Assembly (NCBI GenBank): GCA_024867545.1
Contig: JANFNE010000039.1
Span: forward strand, 496,001 to 560,000
Reading direction: 5' to 3'
Source: Phytopythium helicoides
Lineage: Eukaryota > Oomycota > Peronosporomycetes > Pythiales > Pythiaceae
DNA: 64,000 nucleotides
Below are positions 19,365 to 28,749 of this stretch, piece after piece. A program made the translations under genes and the position numbers. The notes below the pieces were generated by a model that was given only the letters and a program-made list of their open reading frames with translations, was not told the DNA's origin and searched no databases. Numbering within the stretch: position 1 is the stretch's first letter; the number at the start of each line of letters is the position of its first letter.

Positions 19365-20000
19365 ATGGCCTTCACCTCGTTCCGCGCTATCGTCATCCCG
19401 GCCGTCGCCGTCGCCATGGTCGCCAACTCGGCCAACGCGCTCTCCTCCTACCTCGCCAAGATCCCCAACGGATCTTCCTTCTCCCAGGAGCTCGGACACC
19501 CCGACAACGACAGCTCCCAGTACACCGACTTCGCCAACGCCTTCGCGGCCGCCGGCCACGAGTGGACCGCTGAGCTCTGCGCGGCCACGTTCCCCGGCTC
19601 GACCATGACTAACGGTGCGGCCTTCGGTGACCCGTGCTGCACGTGGACGGCGGGTGGCACCCCGGACTTCACGGTGACGGCGTTCACCACGTCGCCGACG
19701 GAGGCGACGACGTGTGCTTCGTCGACTTCGACTGCTGGCTCGACGGCGACGTCGACGGCTTCGTCGGGCTCGGCTGCTACGGAGGCTCCGGCTGCCACGA
19801 CGGCGGCCCCTGCTGCCACGACCGCGGCCCCTGCTGCTTCGACGGAGGCCTCGGCTGATGATGACACTGAGGAGTCGACGACGACGGAGGAGTCGGCTGA
19901 CGAGGACACGGAGGAGACGACCGATGCCCCGGCCGCTGCCACGCCGTCGACCGGAGGCTGCCGCGCCAAGACGTCGAACTCGTACAGCTTCCGCCACTAA
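19365..20000 (+). CDS. Secreted temptin-domain mucin-like protein, copy 2
   Basis: 211 residues, one exon. Signal peptide MAFTSFRAIVIPAVAVAMVA, then temptin domain beginning YLAKIPNGSSFSQELGHPDN, with C...FPGSTMTNGAAFGDPCCTW and TTCASS. The tail from about residue 120 is Thr/Ser/Ala/Pro-rich (TEAPAATTAAP repeats, probable O-glycosylation), then acidic (DDDTEESTTTEES), and ends GCRAKTSNSYSFRH. The first ~155 codons are nearly identical to copy 3, while the 5' flank is not. Secreted or wall-attached by inference. Confidence 0.85.
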   Translation: MAFTSFRAIVIPAVAVAMVANSANALSSYLAKIPNGSSFSQELGHPDNDSSQYTDFANAFAAAGHEWTAELCAATFPGSTMTNGAAFGDPCCTWTAGGTPDFTVTAFTTSPTEATTCASSTSTAGSTATSTASSGSAATEAPAATTAAPAATTAAPAASTEASADDDTEESTTTEESADEDTEETTDAPAAATPSTGGCRAKTSNSYSFRH

Positions 20001-21179
20001 GTGTGCATCGTCCTACTGAGGGCACGACCTTGAGTCTGTAGTCGTCTTGTGTGGGCGCGAGGGCGCCGCTTAGCGTGCTTCCCCCTGCTCGTTCTGCTTG
20101 TTTCTGTGGCATAATCGTACGTTCATTAGAATGCAGCCCCGTTGTGCCTTGTTACGTGCTCTTTACCATGCATTCTAGCTCTAGCTCGTCCTATGCTGCA
20201 GTGCAGTTTCTCTACGGTCCACTACTTTCAGAGCTCTCATCTCCAATGCGACGGGCGTCAATCTCGCTCTCATGGAATGGCGCACCTCAACCTAATCTTG
20301 TCGACTACCGAGCAACTACATTTTGGCATGACACCATCAAGCTAGGTCGCGAAGATCCGATCTCGATCCTCGGGTCCTGCATATTAACATCCTTGCCCGA
20401 TCGGCTCGCACGCGTTAATCGTTGAGATCGGCCAGGCACAACGCAGCCAGCCAGCTAGTCGGTGTCCGATCGCAGAACAGCTCTTCGACGCAATGTTGCA
20501 TGAAGCCGCGCCTCCTTTACGGGTGATCCATGGCGCAATGTACGGTACGTTTCAACAGCTCGATTATATTCTGGAGGTGCTGCAAACATACACAAACAGA
20601 CGAGTCGATCACGATCACCCTCGCGTAATCGGCTGCTGCAGGTTCGGGCACACGAAGATGAGTCACCCGCTGTTTATGCTGATGCTGTTTTGATCCCATG
20701 CTATCATTCCGCGGGGCCAGCCGCATTCGTGGACCACATCGGCCACGTGACTATGTCGCTGTCATTATGCACAAATTAAGCAAATTGCGCTTAAATGTGG
20801 CTCATACCAACTGCAAGTCAACGTGACCAGGTGTAATCGTATTGCACAGTTGGTACCGTGCGCTGCGCACTTGCAGCCGCTTCCGCGCGTCGGCAGGTAC
20901 TCTTGCTGTACAGTACTCGCTGCAACCCTCGCTGAACACTCTGCCTGGTGTACCGAAGCGCTCCTGCCCTGCCCTCGCTGTCCGAAGTGGCCCATGGAGC
21001 CCATCGCGGTCCGCGCCTCCACGCGGTTCTGAAGCACGAGTCACGCGTTGCAGTTCGCTGATCGCCTCGGTCGGTGGCTCGACTTCGGTCTCAGCATTAG
21101 CCACCACTCTGCATTTTGCCATTGACGAGGTATCTCACGTCAAACCGCTCCAAGCCACCGTATCAAGCAGAGCTCAACA
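20001..21179. other. Intergenic region, no gene seen
   Basis: 1.18 kb between temptin copies 2 and 3. It has a TACAGTA motif near 20909, and a segment near 21084 shares CTTCGGTCTCAGCA with the leaders of copies 6 and 7. No coding signal. Confidence 0.5.
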
Positions 21180-22172
21180 ATGGTCTGCACCTCGTTCCGC
21201 GCTATCGTCATCCCGGCTGTCGCCGTCGCCATGGTCGCCAACTCGGCCAACGCGCTCTCCTCCTACCTCGCCAAGATCCCCAACGGATCTTCCTTCTCCC
21301 AGGAGCTCGGACACCCCGACAACGACAGCTCCCAGTACACCGACTTCGCCAACGCTTTCGCGGCCGCCGGCCACGAGTGGACCGCTGAGCTCTGCGCGGC
21401 CACGTTCCCCGGCTCGACCATGACTAACGGTGCGGCCTTCGGTGACCCGTGCTGCACGTGGACGGCGGGCGGTACCCCGGACTTCACGGTGACGGCGTTC
21501 ACCACGTCGCCGACGGAGGCGACGACGTGTGCTTCGTCGACTTCGACTGCTGGCTCGACGGCGACGTCGACGGCTTCGTCGGGCTCGGCTGCTACGGAGG
21601 CTCCGGCTGCCACGACGGCGGCCCCTGCTGCCACGACGGCGGCTCCTGCCGCCACGGAGGCCGCCGCTACCGATGCCCCTGCTGCTACGGAGGCTCCAAG
21701 CTCGTCGGTCGCGTCGACGGACTCGTCGGCGGCGGAGACCCCGGCTGTGACGGACGCTCCGGCGGCGACTGAGGCGCCATCGGTGACGTTCGCACCGGCC
21801 ACTTCGTCGGACAGCTCGTTCGCCGGGACGGTCAAGCCCGCGGGTGGCATGGAGGTGGACTGCGACACTGACAGTGGCTCTCAGGCTTCTACCTCGAGCG
21901 GCGGTCTTGGTGTCGACTGTGACAGCGAGACGGGCTCGGGTGAGTCGGACGACAAGGCTTCTCGTAAGGAGGCCAAGGCTGCTCGCAAGCAGGCTCAGAA
22001 GGAGCGCAAGGAGAAGCGGGCGGCCGAGAAGGAGGCTTGGCGTGCTGCTAAGGCTGCTCGCAAGACCGGCAAGTCGTCCACTGGAACGTCGAGTGCCGCT
22101 GACAGTGCCGCTGGAGGCAACACGACCGAGGCACTCACTCCGGAGGTGACCACGGCCGTCGAGACCAACTGA
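21180..22172 (+). CDS. Secreted temptin-domain protein with Lys-rich tail, copy 3
   Basis: 330 residues, one exon; the longest copy. Signal peptide MVCTSFRAIVIPAVAVAMVA and temptin domain are almost the same as copy 2. A longer mucin-like stretch of about 80 residues follows (AATDAPAATEAPSSSVAS). Then come two acidic DCD boxes (MEVDCDTDSGS, LGVDCDSETGS) and a charged Lys/Ala/Arg segment (EAKAARKQAQKERKEKRAAE) that could form a single helix, and a Thr-rich end. It lacks the GCxA[KR] ending of its relatives. A poly(A) signal follows at 22229. The first ~155 codons match copy 2, after which they differ, suggesting gene conversion or a tail swap. Confidence 0.85.
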   Translation: MVCTSFRAIVIPAVAVAMVANSANALSSYLAKIPNGSSFSQELGHPDNDSSQYTDFANAFAAAGHEWTAELCAATFPGSTMTNGAAFGDPCCTWTAGGTPDFTVTAFTTSPTEATTCASSTSTAGSTATSTASSGSAATEAPAATTAAPAATTAAPAATEAAATDAPAATEAPSSSVASTDSSAAETPAVTDAPAATEAPSVTFAPATSSDSSFAGTVKPAGGMEVDCDTDSGSQASTSSGGLGVDCDSETGSGESDDKASRKEAKAARKQAQKERKEKRAAEKEAWRAAKAARKTGKSSTGTSSAADSAAGGNTTEALTPEVTTAVETN

Positions 22173-22228
22173 TTGAGCCTTCGTGACATGATTGTAGTAA
22201 ACCTGGATGTGTAGACGTCAGTCGTATG

Positions 22229-22234
22229 AATAAA
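22229..22234 (+). terminator. AATAAA polyadenylation signal, temptin 3
   Basis: AATAAA lies 57 bp after the copy-3 stop codon. Confidence 0.4.
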
Positions 22235-22851
22235 GGAGTAAAGCCTGAGTGGTTTGACGATGTCTCCTGCTGCTTGACGAATCCCGAGCACATGTTGCTG
22301 TGCCTGTGTACAGTATGTGTTTACAAAACCTTCATAGCAGGTCGATATCATCTCGCCATCTAGCACTACGAGTTATTGCGAGCGCTGTCGATTGCACTAG
22401 GATCTTCATGCAGCTCCGAAAGCATTCCTGCTTGCAAAGATTCATTGTTGAGTCTCATTATAAGGGTTGCATCTACACGTTTGGTGTTGCTTGGTGCAGT
22501 CATGTTTGGTGTCCGCGCTCACGGAGCGGAAGACACGAAAGTGGGAGACTAGAAACGCGTGTTTCTCGCGCTTTCAGTCATGTCCCCCAAGTTTTTCACT
22601 GTTCGATGATCTTCATAGAGGAGGGAATGACGAAGTGATGGTGATGATGATATGGCAGGAGCCACTAGCGATCTTGTGGTCGCTTTCTCTGTCAGAACCA
22701 TGACCGGGAGCGGAGTCCGCCACCACCAAAAGCAATGATTGCAAGAGTGCATTGGACGAACTTCTTTGTTCTGTATTGTATGGTCTGGAGAACGAACGAC
22801 ACTTAGCTGAAGACTGCTTACTGCACCTGACGATAAAACACGAACAGCCGC
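22235..22851. other. Intergenic region, no gene seen
   Basis: About 620 bp between the convergent 3' ends of temptin copies 3 and 4. One TACAGTA motif lies near 22309. Nothing coding recognised. Confidence 0.5.
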
Positions 22852-23478
22852 TTAGTGGCGGAAGCTGTAGCTGTGGTTGCCCTTGCCGCCCTTGCCACCC
22901 GAGCCCTTGGCCGCGCAGCCCTGCGAGGACGGAGTAGTCGACGAGGAGCTGGGAGCCGCCGTCGTGGCGGCAGGAGCCGCCGTCGTGGCAGCCGGAGCAG
23001 TGCTGGAGGCAGGAGCCGCCGTAGTAGCAGCCGGAGCCGCGGTCGTGGCAGCAGGGGCCGCCGTCGTGGCAGCTGGAGCCTCCGTAGCAGCCGAGCCCGA
23101 CGAGGTCGACGAGCCAGCAGACGAAGCGCACGTCGTGGCCTCCGTCGGCGACGTGGTGAACGCCGTCACCGTGAAGTCCGGGGTGCCGCCGGCCTTCCAC
23201 GTGCAGCACGGGTCACCGAAGGCCGCACCGTTAGTCATGGTCGAGCCGGGGAACGTGGCCTGGCACAGTTCGGTGGTCCACTCGTGGCCGGCGGCCGCGA
23301 AGGCGTTGGCGAAGTCGGTGGTCTTGGAGCTGTCGTTGTCGGGATGTCCGAGCTCCTGGGAGAAGGAGGATCCGTTGGGGATCTTGGTGAGGTAGGTGGA
23401 GAGCGCGTTGGCCGAGTTGGCGGCCATGGCGATGGCCGTGGCGGCGAGGACGATAGCGCGGAATGAGGTGAAGGCCAT
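22852..23478 (-). CDS. Secreted temptin-domain mucin-like protein, copy 4
   Basis: 208 residues, one exon, minus strand. The ATG at 23478 gives the same signal peptide type as copy 2 (MAFTSFRAIVLAATAIAMAA). The domain has GHPDNDSSKTTDFANAF, CQATFPGSTMTNGAAFGDPCCTWKAGG and TTCASS. The tail is TTAAPAA repeats and ends GCAAKGSGGKGGKG followed by NHSYSFRH, sharing the SYSFRH end with copy 2 and a Gly/Lys stretch with copy 6. An initiator plus flanking element lies at 23537-23555. Confidence 0.85.
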   Translation of the reverse strand: MAFTSFRAIVLAATAIAMAANSANALSTYLTKIPNGSSFSQELGHPDNDSSKTTDFANAFAAAGHEWTTELCQATFPGSTMTNGAAFGDPCCTWKAGGTPDFTVTAFTTSPTEATTCASSAGSSTSSGSAATEAPAATTAAPAATTAAPAATTAAPASSTAPAATTAAPAATTAAPSSSSTTPSSQGCAAKGSGGKGGKGNHSYSFRH

Positions 23479-23536
23479 GGCTGGAGGTTGAGCTAGAGGC
23501 TGGGGATTTCGCTGGCTGGAGGCTTGTGGGGCGTGA

Positions 23537-23555
23537 GGCAAGTTGTGGAGTGAAC
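23537..23555 (-). promoter_or_regulatory. Initiator plus flanking element, temptin 4
   Basis: On the minus strand GTTCACTCCACAACTTGCC pairs an Inr-like TCACTC with CAACTTG, about 60-75 bp before the ATG. Confidence 0.6.
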
Positions 23556-24464
23556 TGGGAGGAGCTGGCCAGCGTTGCAGTCATGTGCTGTTCGACCACG
23601 ACGAGGGTCTGGTCCACATCGTCCCCACTCACCCGGTCAGCTCATGCCATGTAGAGAAGCTGCCAACGTCGCGTAAGCTGTTGACCGCATGGAATCCGTG
23701 CACCTTCGGCGGGACCGGACTTGATGCTGCGGATGCAAATGATACTCGGTCCACCCGGCGGCTTCAGGTGCTCTGGACCCACGGAACCGAACGGACGCGT
23801 GCAATATTGGCTTATCGAATTGGACAGGGATCGAAATACGCAGTTTTTGTGGTGGTACAACGCGCTATTTGTCAAGATTATGACATGTCACTTTGTTAAT
23901 TGGTATCAATTAAGCAAGGAAATGGGGCAAAGCCTCGAGATGGATTCACTTTTACGCTGGCGAGAAACAGCTGGTTCTGCGTCACGATGGACGTTGGGCT
24001 GTTTGTGGACGAATCCAAACGTGCTCGTCTGCATTGTCAGGTTCGTACCGTGCCACAATACCGGAGATTCAGCACGCTGGAAGGCGTTGTGGCACGCTGC
24101 CAGAGGTTTTCATGAGATCGTGAATCACGAAGTGTGGTGGGTCGTCGTACCCCGCAGCCGGTGGGGGCTGCCAGCCAGCCTTCAAGAAAGATGGATCGTG
24201 TTGAGACGCACAGTGCGGGAGCAGGACGCGTGAATTGCACAGTGACCCCCTCGGAGAAAAAGGAATGCGGTCGTGAAACATCAAAGCGAAAATGCAAAAG
24301 AAAACTCGATTCAAGACATTCAAGGGGACAACGCGCTGCATTCTGGCGGTCTATGGTCACAAAAAGCTGGTTGGATTGCTGCCGCCATCGACCCGCGGGT
24401 ACTCATCAGACAAGCACGCTCAGAAACTTGACACATCCAATGGTCTCATGTGGACGCCAGTCGC
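23556..24464. other. Intergenic region, no gene seen
   Basis: About 900 bp between temptin copies 4 and 5. Mixed base composition. No open frame with family features. Confidence 0.5.
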
Positions 24465-25058
24465 CTAGTAGCGGCGAGCCTTGCAGCCCGACGACGGAGC
24501 CGCGGTCGTGACAGTTGGGGCAGCCGTCGTCGTGGCGGGGGCCGTCGTGGCCGTGGTCGACGACGAGTCCGAGTCCTCGCTCGACTCGGATTCGTCGGTC
24601 TCGGTAGATGCCTCCGTCGAGGCCTCCGTCGAGGCGGCCGAAGGCGTGGTAGCCGTAGACGTCGAGCCCGTGCTGCTGCTAGCCGTCGACGTAGTTGATG
24701 AGGTCGTCGAGGACGAGGTCGCGCACGTGGTGGCCTCAGTCGGCGAGGTGGTGAAGGGCGTGACCGTGAAGTCCGGGGTGCCGCCCTTCGTCCAGGTGCA
24801 GCACGGGTCGCCGAAGGCCTCACCGTTGGTCATGCTGGAGCCCGGGAACGTAGCCTGGCAGAAGGTCGTCGACCACGTGAGGTCGGCGTCGTCAAAGTTG
24901 GTGGCGAAGGTCGTCAGCTGCGAGCTGTCGTTGTCGGGGTGTCCGAGCTCCTGGGAGAAGAGCGATCCATTGGGGATGTACTCGAGGTAGATTTGCATGG
25001 CCGAAGCCGACTCGAGGGCGACCGCGAGGGCAGCAGCAATGGCGGTGTAGCTCTTCAT
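24465..25058 (-). CDS. Secreted temptin-domain mucin-like protein, copy 5
   Basis: 197 residues, one exon, minus strand. The ATG at 25058 gives signal peptide MKSYTAIAAALAVALESASA, shared in type with copies 6 and 7. The domain has YLEYIPNGSLFSQELGHPDN, CQATFPGSSMTNGEAFGDPC and CTWTKGG. The tail mixes Ser/Thr repeats with an acidic segment (TDESESSEDSDSS) and ends SSGCKARRY. It belongs to a second subfamily with copies 6 and 7, distinct from copies 2-4. Confidence 0.85.
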   Translation of the reverse strand: MKSYTAIAAALAVALESASAMQIYLEYIPNGSLFSQELGHPDNDSSQLTTFATNFDDADLTWSTTFCQATFPGSSMTNGEAFGDPCCTWTKGGTPDFTVTPFTTSPTEATTCATSSSTTSSTTSTASSSTGSTSTATTPSAASTEASTEASTETDESESSEDSDSSSTTATTAPATTTAAPTVTTAAPSSGCKARRY

Positions 25059-25110
25059 ATTGTCGAAAGAAGTGGTTGGAGGGTGGAGAGGCACTTGAGG
25101 CGGACGAGGT

Positions 25111-25126
25111 CAATTGTGGAATGAAC
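25111..25126 (-). promoter_or_regulatory. Initiator plus flanking element, temptin 5
   Basis: AGTTCATTCCACAATTG on the minus strand closely matches the Inr plus CAATTTG arrangement, 53-70 bp before the ATG. Confidence 0.65.
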
Positions 25127-26146
25127 TCCTCGGCGTGCGGAGTTCCGGTAGCGCCCCGCTCACCAAAGGATGCAACCTCGGTGAGTCTGAGGCGGGCACG
25201 AGCTTCTAAGCTTGCAGTGTGATCGTTGCGGCATACACACGGACCATCGGGACGCGACGAAGTCGAGACCACTGTGGGCCGATTGGATAGTTTAGGAGCC
25301 TGCCAGGCCGAAGCGCAGAATGTATCACAGTGGCCTCTACGCTGGCTGTGACAGATCACATCTTGAGACGGTGCCGAAGGCAACTCTGTCGCAGTACCGT
25401 GCTTATACAAATACTTGATTTGCGAAACAATCGTAAATCATAATACGCTAAAGTTAATCGAATCGAAATTAACGCAATTAACCCCTTGGTTCTCAACGCG
25501 TATCTTACGACATAACCGCATGAACTACGTGCGATAGTATCTGCATGACACGTTGGTTTCTCATTAACATGGAGTGCCATGAACCCAGCAAGGAACCGAG
25601 CGCCATGAGGACTGTCTAGGCGACTCAAAGACGCTGCTAAATTCTCGAGTCTCGCATGGTGCTTTTCCCCTCAGTCGTGAATTTGCAAGATGGAGTCCAA
25701 GCGGCCGCATTTCCCGGCTCATGATCCAGGGCCACGCAGCTCCGAGCAGCCGGATTCCCCCGACGACGACATCGACGACCGGGAGCGACGCTGCTCAACT
25801 GGACGCGACCTTTTCGGCTGGCTTTTGCGGCGACACCCAGCCTGTGAAGCTCGCCTATCCTCTTATCCGCTGCCAGGTGGCTCGGCGAATCTTGCACTGT
25901 TCAGACCCAGTCGAAGCAACTTGCTTCAAGCAAGGTGAACCACCCGAGTCATCGACAACGCCGTGTTGATTCAGTAGGTGTCCCCCACCGGAGCGCGGAC
26001 CCACGGAGGAAGGCCATTGCGTGCAGGCGACAGGCGTTTCGCCTCGGCGCTAGCTGCTCAGGACGCGTCGACGTCAAGAACAACTCCAATATCGTGGTGG
26101 TGAGGGAACACCACCACACGGTAACCAGTCTACGCTGTGGACTCAG
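25127..26146. other. Intergenic region, no gene recognised
   Basis: About 1 kb. The plus strand at 25690-25980 stays open in two frames (Pro/Arg/Ser-rich) but I see no motif. Could be old retroelement sequence. Confidence 0.4.
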
Positions 26147-26392
26147 TGTAGGGTATGCTGGGAGTCCCGTATAGCTCTAGTGGAGAGGGCAGAGGGTAGG
26201 AACCTCGGTGAAATAAGAGCTAAAGTACCGACTCGCACGCCTCCACCGAGCGAAACTCGTGTCCTGCCGGCTATGAGCTCCATTTCGGTGCCTTGCCGTC
26301 TCGGTGAGCTAGCAACTAGCAGGTCAAAGAGCAGTGTACCAAGGAACATTGGCTTCTGTATTTATTCGACACATCACGCAGACACTACTACA
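26147..26392. mobile_element. Possible solo LTR
   Basis: A 246-bp block begins TGTAG and ends CTACA, the TG...CA inverted ends of LTRs, with internal features such as a TATTTATT stretch near the right end. The flanking bases do not show a target duplication. Weak call. Confidence 0.25.
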
Positions 26393-26511
26393 AGCACGCG
26401 GGCAGCTTCTCGACATCGCTTCTGGCCTTTGCAACACGCTCTTGCGTCACTTGGGAACGGTTCAGGTTGATTGCCCGTTCTTGTAGGACTCAACACACCG
26501 GTGCGGCACAG

Positions 26512-27159
26512 TTAGTTGCGGCGAGCCTTGCAGCCCGACTTGCCCTGACCCTTACCACCCTGGCCACCCTGGCCGTTCGAGCTGCCCGTAGTTGAGGTCG
26601 TCGTGGTAGTTGAAGTGGCCGTCGACTCGTCCGTGGTCGACTCGTCCGTGGTGCTGGACGACGCCGTCGAAGCAGCAGTCGACGAACCCGTCGAGGACGA
26701 CGTCGTGGACGCAGCCGTAGACGTGGTCGACGTAGACGCCGAACCCGTGCTGCTGCTAGCCGTCGACGAAGCCGTCGAGGACGTGGTCGACGAGGTCGTC
26801 GAGGACGAGGTGGCGCACGTAGTGGCCTCAGTCGGCGTGGTGGTGAAGGGCGTGACCGTGAAGTCCGGGGTGCCGCCCTCCGCCCAGGTGCAGCACGGGT
26901 CGCCGAAGGCCTCACCGTTGGTCATGCTGGAGCTCGGGAAGGTAGCCTGGCAGAAGTCAGTGGTCCACTCGAGGTTGGCGGCAAGGAAGTCGGTGGCGAA
27001 GTCGGTGTACTGGGAGCTGTCATTGTCGGGGTGTCCGAGCTCCTGGGAGAAGAGCGATCCGTTGGGGATGTAGTCGAGGTAGGCCTGCATGGCAGAGGCG
27101 GACTCTAGCGCGAGGGCGAAGGCGGCGACAGTGGCGGCGACGGCGACGTAGCTCTTCAT
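26512..27159 (-). CDS. Secreted temptin-domain mucin-like protein, copy 6
   Basis: 215 residues, one exon, minus strand. Signal peptide MKSYVAVAATVAAFALALES(ASA), domain with YLDYIPNGSLFSQELGHPDN and CQATFPSSSMTNGEAFGDPC. The Ser/Thr tail ends with GQGGQGGKGQGKSGCKARRN. The protein is identical to copy 7 up to the second TDEST near residue 181, and the DNA of both forms an inverted repeat. After that the tails differ: copy 6 has a Gly/Gln/Lys-rich segment. Confidence 0.85.
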   Translation of the reverse strand: MKSYVAVAATVAAFALALESASAMQAYLDYIPNGSLFSQELGHPDNDSSQYTDFATDFLAANLEWTTDFCQATFPSSSMTNGEAFGDPCCTWAEGGTPDFTVTPFTTTPTEATTCATSSSTTSSTTSSTASSTASSSTGSASTSTTSTAASTTSSSTGSSTAASTASSSTTDESTTDESTATSTTTTTSTTGSSNGQGGQGGKGQGKSGCKARRN

Positions 27160-27221
27160 GGTTTTTAGGGTGGCGGTGAGGTGGAGTTGCTGCTGAGACC
27201 GAAGAGGCAAGTTGCAGAATG
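26620..27221. repeat. Left arm of a 602-bp inverted repeat
   Basis: This segment is the reverse complement of 28148-28749, with equal length, no gaps and a few mismatches (two in the 5' leader). The arm starts at CATTCTGCAAC in the leader and ends inside the Ser/Thr tail at GAGTCGACG. The spacer is 926 bp. Confidence 0.85.
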
Positions 27222-27224
27222 AGC
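27206..27224 (-). promoter_or_regulatory. Initiator plus flanking element, temptin 6
   Basis: GCTCATTCTGCAACTTGCC on the minus strand is a full match to the oomycete Inr (GCTCATTC) plus CAACTTG, 47-65 bp before the ATG. The inverted repeat starts within this element. Confidence 0.7.
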
Positions 27225-28147
27225 AGGTGCGCAGGGTGTCGGTTGCTCGAATCGGTCACTCGGCGTCAGGTGGGCCAGGCGCTTGAAGGAGCTGCTATAC
27301 TCTACTAGAAGAGGTTGACACGCTAGTCAAGTGATCTACCGTTAGTTTTTTAATACCTTGCGTCATAATGTAAGATGCGGGCGGCGCCACAAGTGCCGGC
27401 CAGATCACCACGAGGCTTGCGAAGCCGATCGACAGAACTGGAGCTCTGGAAGCTGCTCCATGAATGTATTTGCATGTGCTTTAGCGGACGGTTCTGGGGG
27501 TGCTGGCTGGCGCAATGTGCCTTGCCGATCCCAGCCAGAGGCTGGCCATTTATCCAAGCTGGATGGCTGTGCTCCAAATGCTGCAAAATTAGCTCTTTTC
27601 AGCTCGGTTAGCTTTTCCCTCGGGGCATACTGTAATAGTCGCTGACATCGTCTTTACATGGCGGACATCCCGGCAGCTCACGAGGCAGCGACCCGACCGC
27701 CAGAACCCGCTGGTCCGTCGCCCACGCCTGCTGGCGCTCCGCCGCGATCCCTAATGCGCGCGATCGCGATTGGAATGCACTAAATGCACCACAGCACGCA
27801 ACCAACTAATGGAAGCAAAGCGATTTAGTTGCGAGGCGATCGGGAGAGCACTATGTCAGCACCTCCGGAACCGTCCGCCAGACCACATGGGCGGTTTGCA
27901 TACAAACCGCAAGTGAAGACGGAATGCTCGGCCGATATGGTGGGCACTGCCACCACTACCGTTCCTATCGAAATCTAAACAATGGGGCAAAACCACCGCA
28001 ACGCGACTACCCGACCGTAGTACCGTGAGTGAGTTGGCGAAATGGCCATGACCACCTGGTGATCCTGAATACGTGTAGTGCACATGGCTGGTTGACGGCA
28101 GAGTGCTCGCATGGTCCAGACCAACAGACGAGCTGCATGGCTCGCCA
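27225..28147. other. Spacer between inverted temptin copies
   Basis: About 920 bp between divergent copies 6 and 7, so both promoters lie here. No gene seen. Confidence 0.5.
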
Positions 28148-28163
28148 CATTCTGCAACTTGCC
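28146..28163 (+). promoter_or_regulatory. Degenerate initiator, temptin 7
   Basis: CACATTCTGCAACTTGCC. The flanking element CAACTTG is intact, but the bases before ATTC (GCCAC) differ from copy 6 (GCTC) because the repeat boundary falls here. The Inr of copy 7 is therefore partly replaced. Confidence 0.5.
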
Positions 28164-28749
28164 TCTTCGGTCTCAGCAGCAACTCCACCCCACCACCACC
28201 CTAAAAACCATGAAGAGCTACGTCGCCGTCGCCGCCACTGTCGCCGCCTTCGCCCTCGCGCTAGAGTCCGCCTCCGCCATGCAGGCCTACCTCGACTACA
28301 TCCCCAACGGATCGCTCTTCTCCCAGGAGCTCGGACACCCCGACAATGACAGCTCCCAGTACACCGACTTCGCCACCGACTTCCTTGCCGCCAACCTCGA
28401 GTGGACCACTGACTTCTGCCAGGCTACCTTCCCGAGCTCCAGCATGACCAACGGTGAGGCCTTCGGCGACCCGTGCTGCACCTGGGCGGAGGGCGGCACC
28501 CCGGACTTCACGGTCACGCCCTTCACCACCACGCCGACTGAGGCCACTACGTGCGCCACCTCGTCCTCGACGACCTCGTCGACCACGTCCTCGACAGCTT
28601 CGTCGACGGCTAGCAGCAGCACGGGTTCGGCGTCTACGTCGACCACGTCTACGGCTGCGTCCACGACGTCGTCCTCGACGGGTTCGTCGACTGCTGCTTC
28701 GACGGCGTCGTCCAGCACCACGGACGAGTCGACCACGGACGAGTCGACG
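28148..28749. repeat. Right arm of the 602-bp inverted repeat
   Basis: Reverse complement of 26620-27221; it covers the leader, the whole temptin domain and most of the Ser/Thr tail of copy 7. Confidence 0.85.

Noticed and set aside
22855..24990. Long open frames opposite the temptin genes (Ala/Val- or Arg-rich)
   Set aside because: GC-rich repetitive tails stay open in several frames; only the strand with signal peptide and GDPCCTW motif is coding.
25690..25980. Plus-strand frames starting MESKRPHFPAH
   Set aside because: No motif, no poly(A) or initiator context, and two overlapping frames are equally open.
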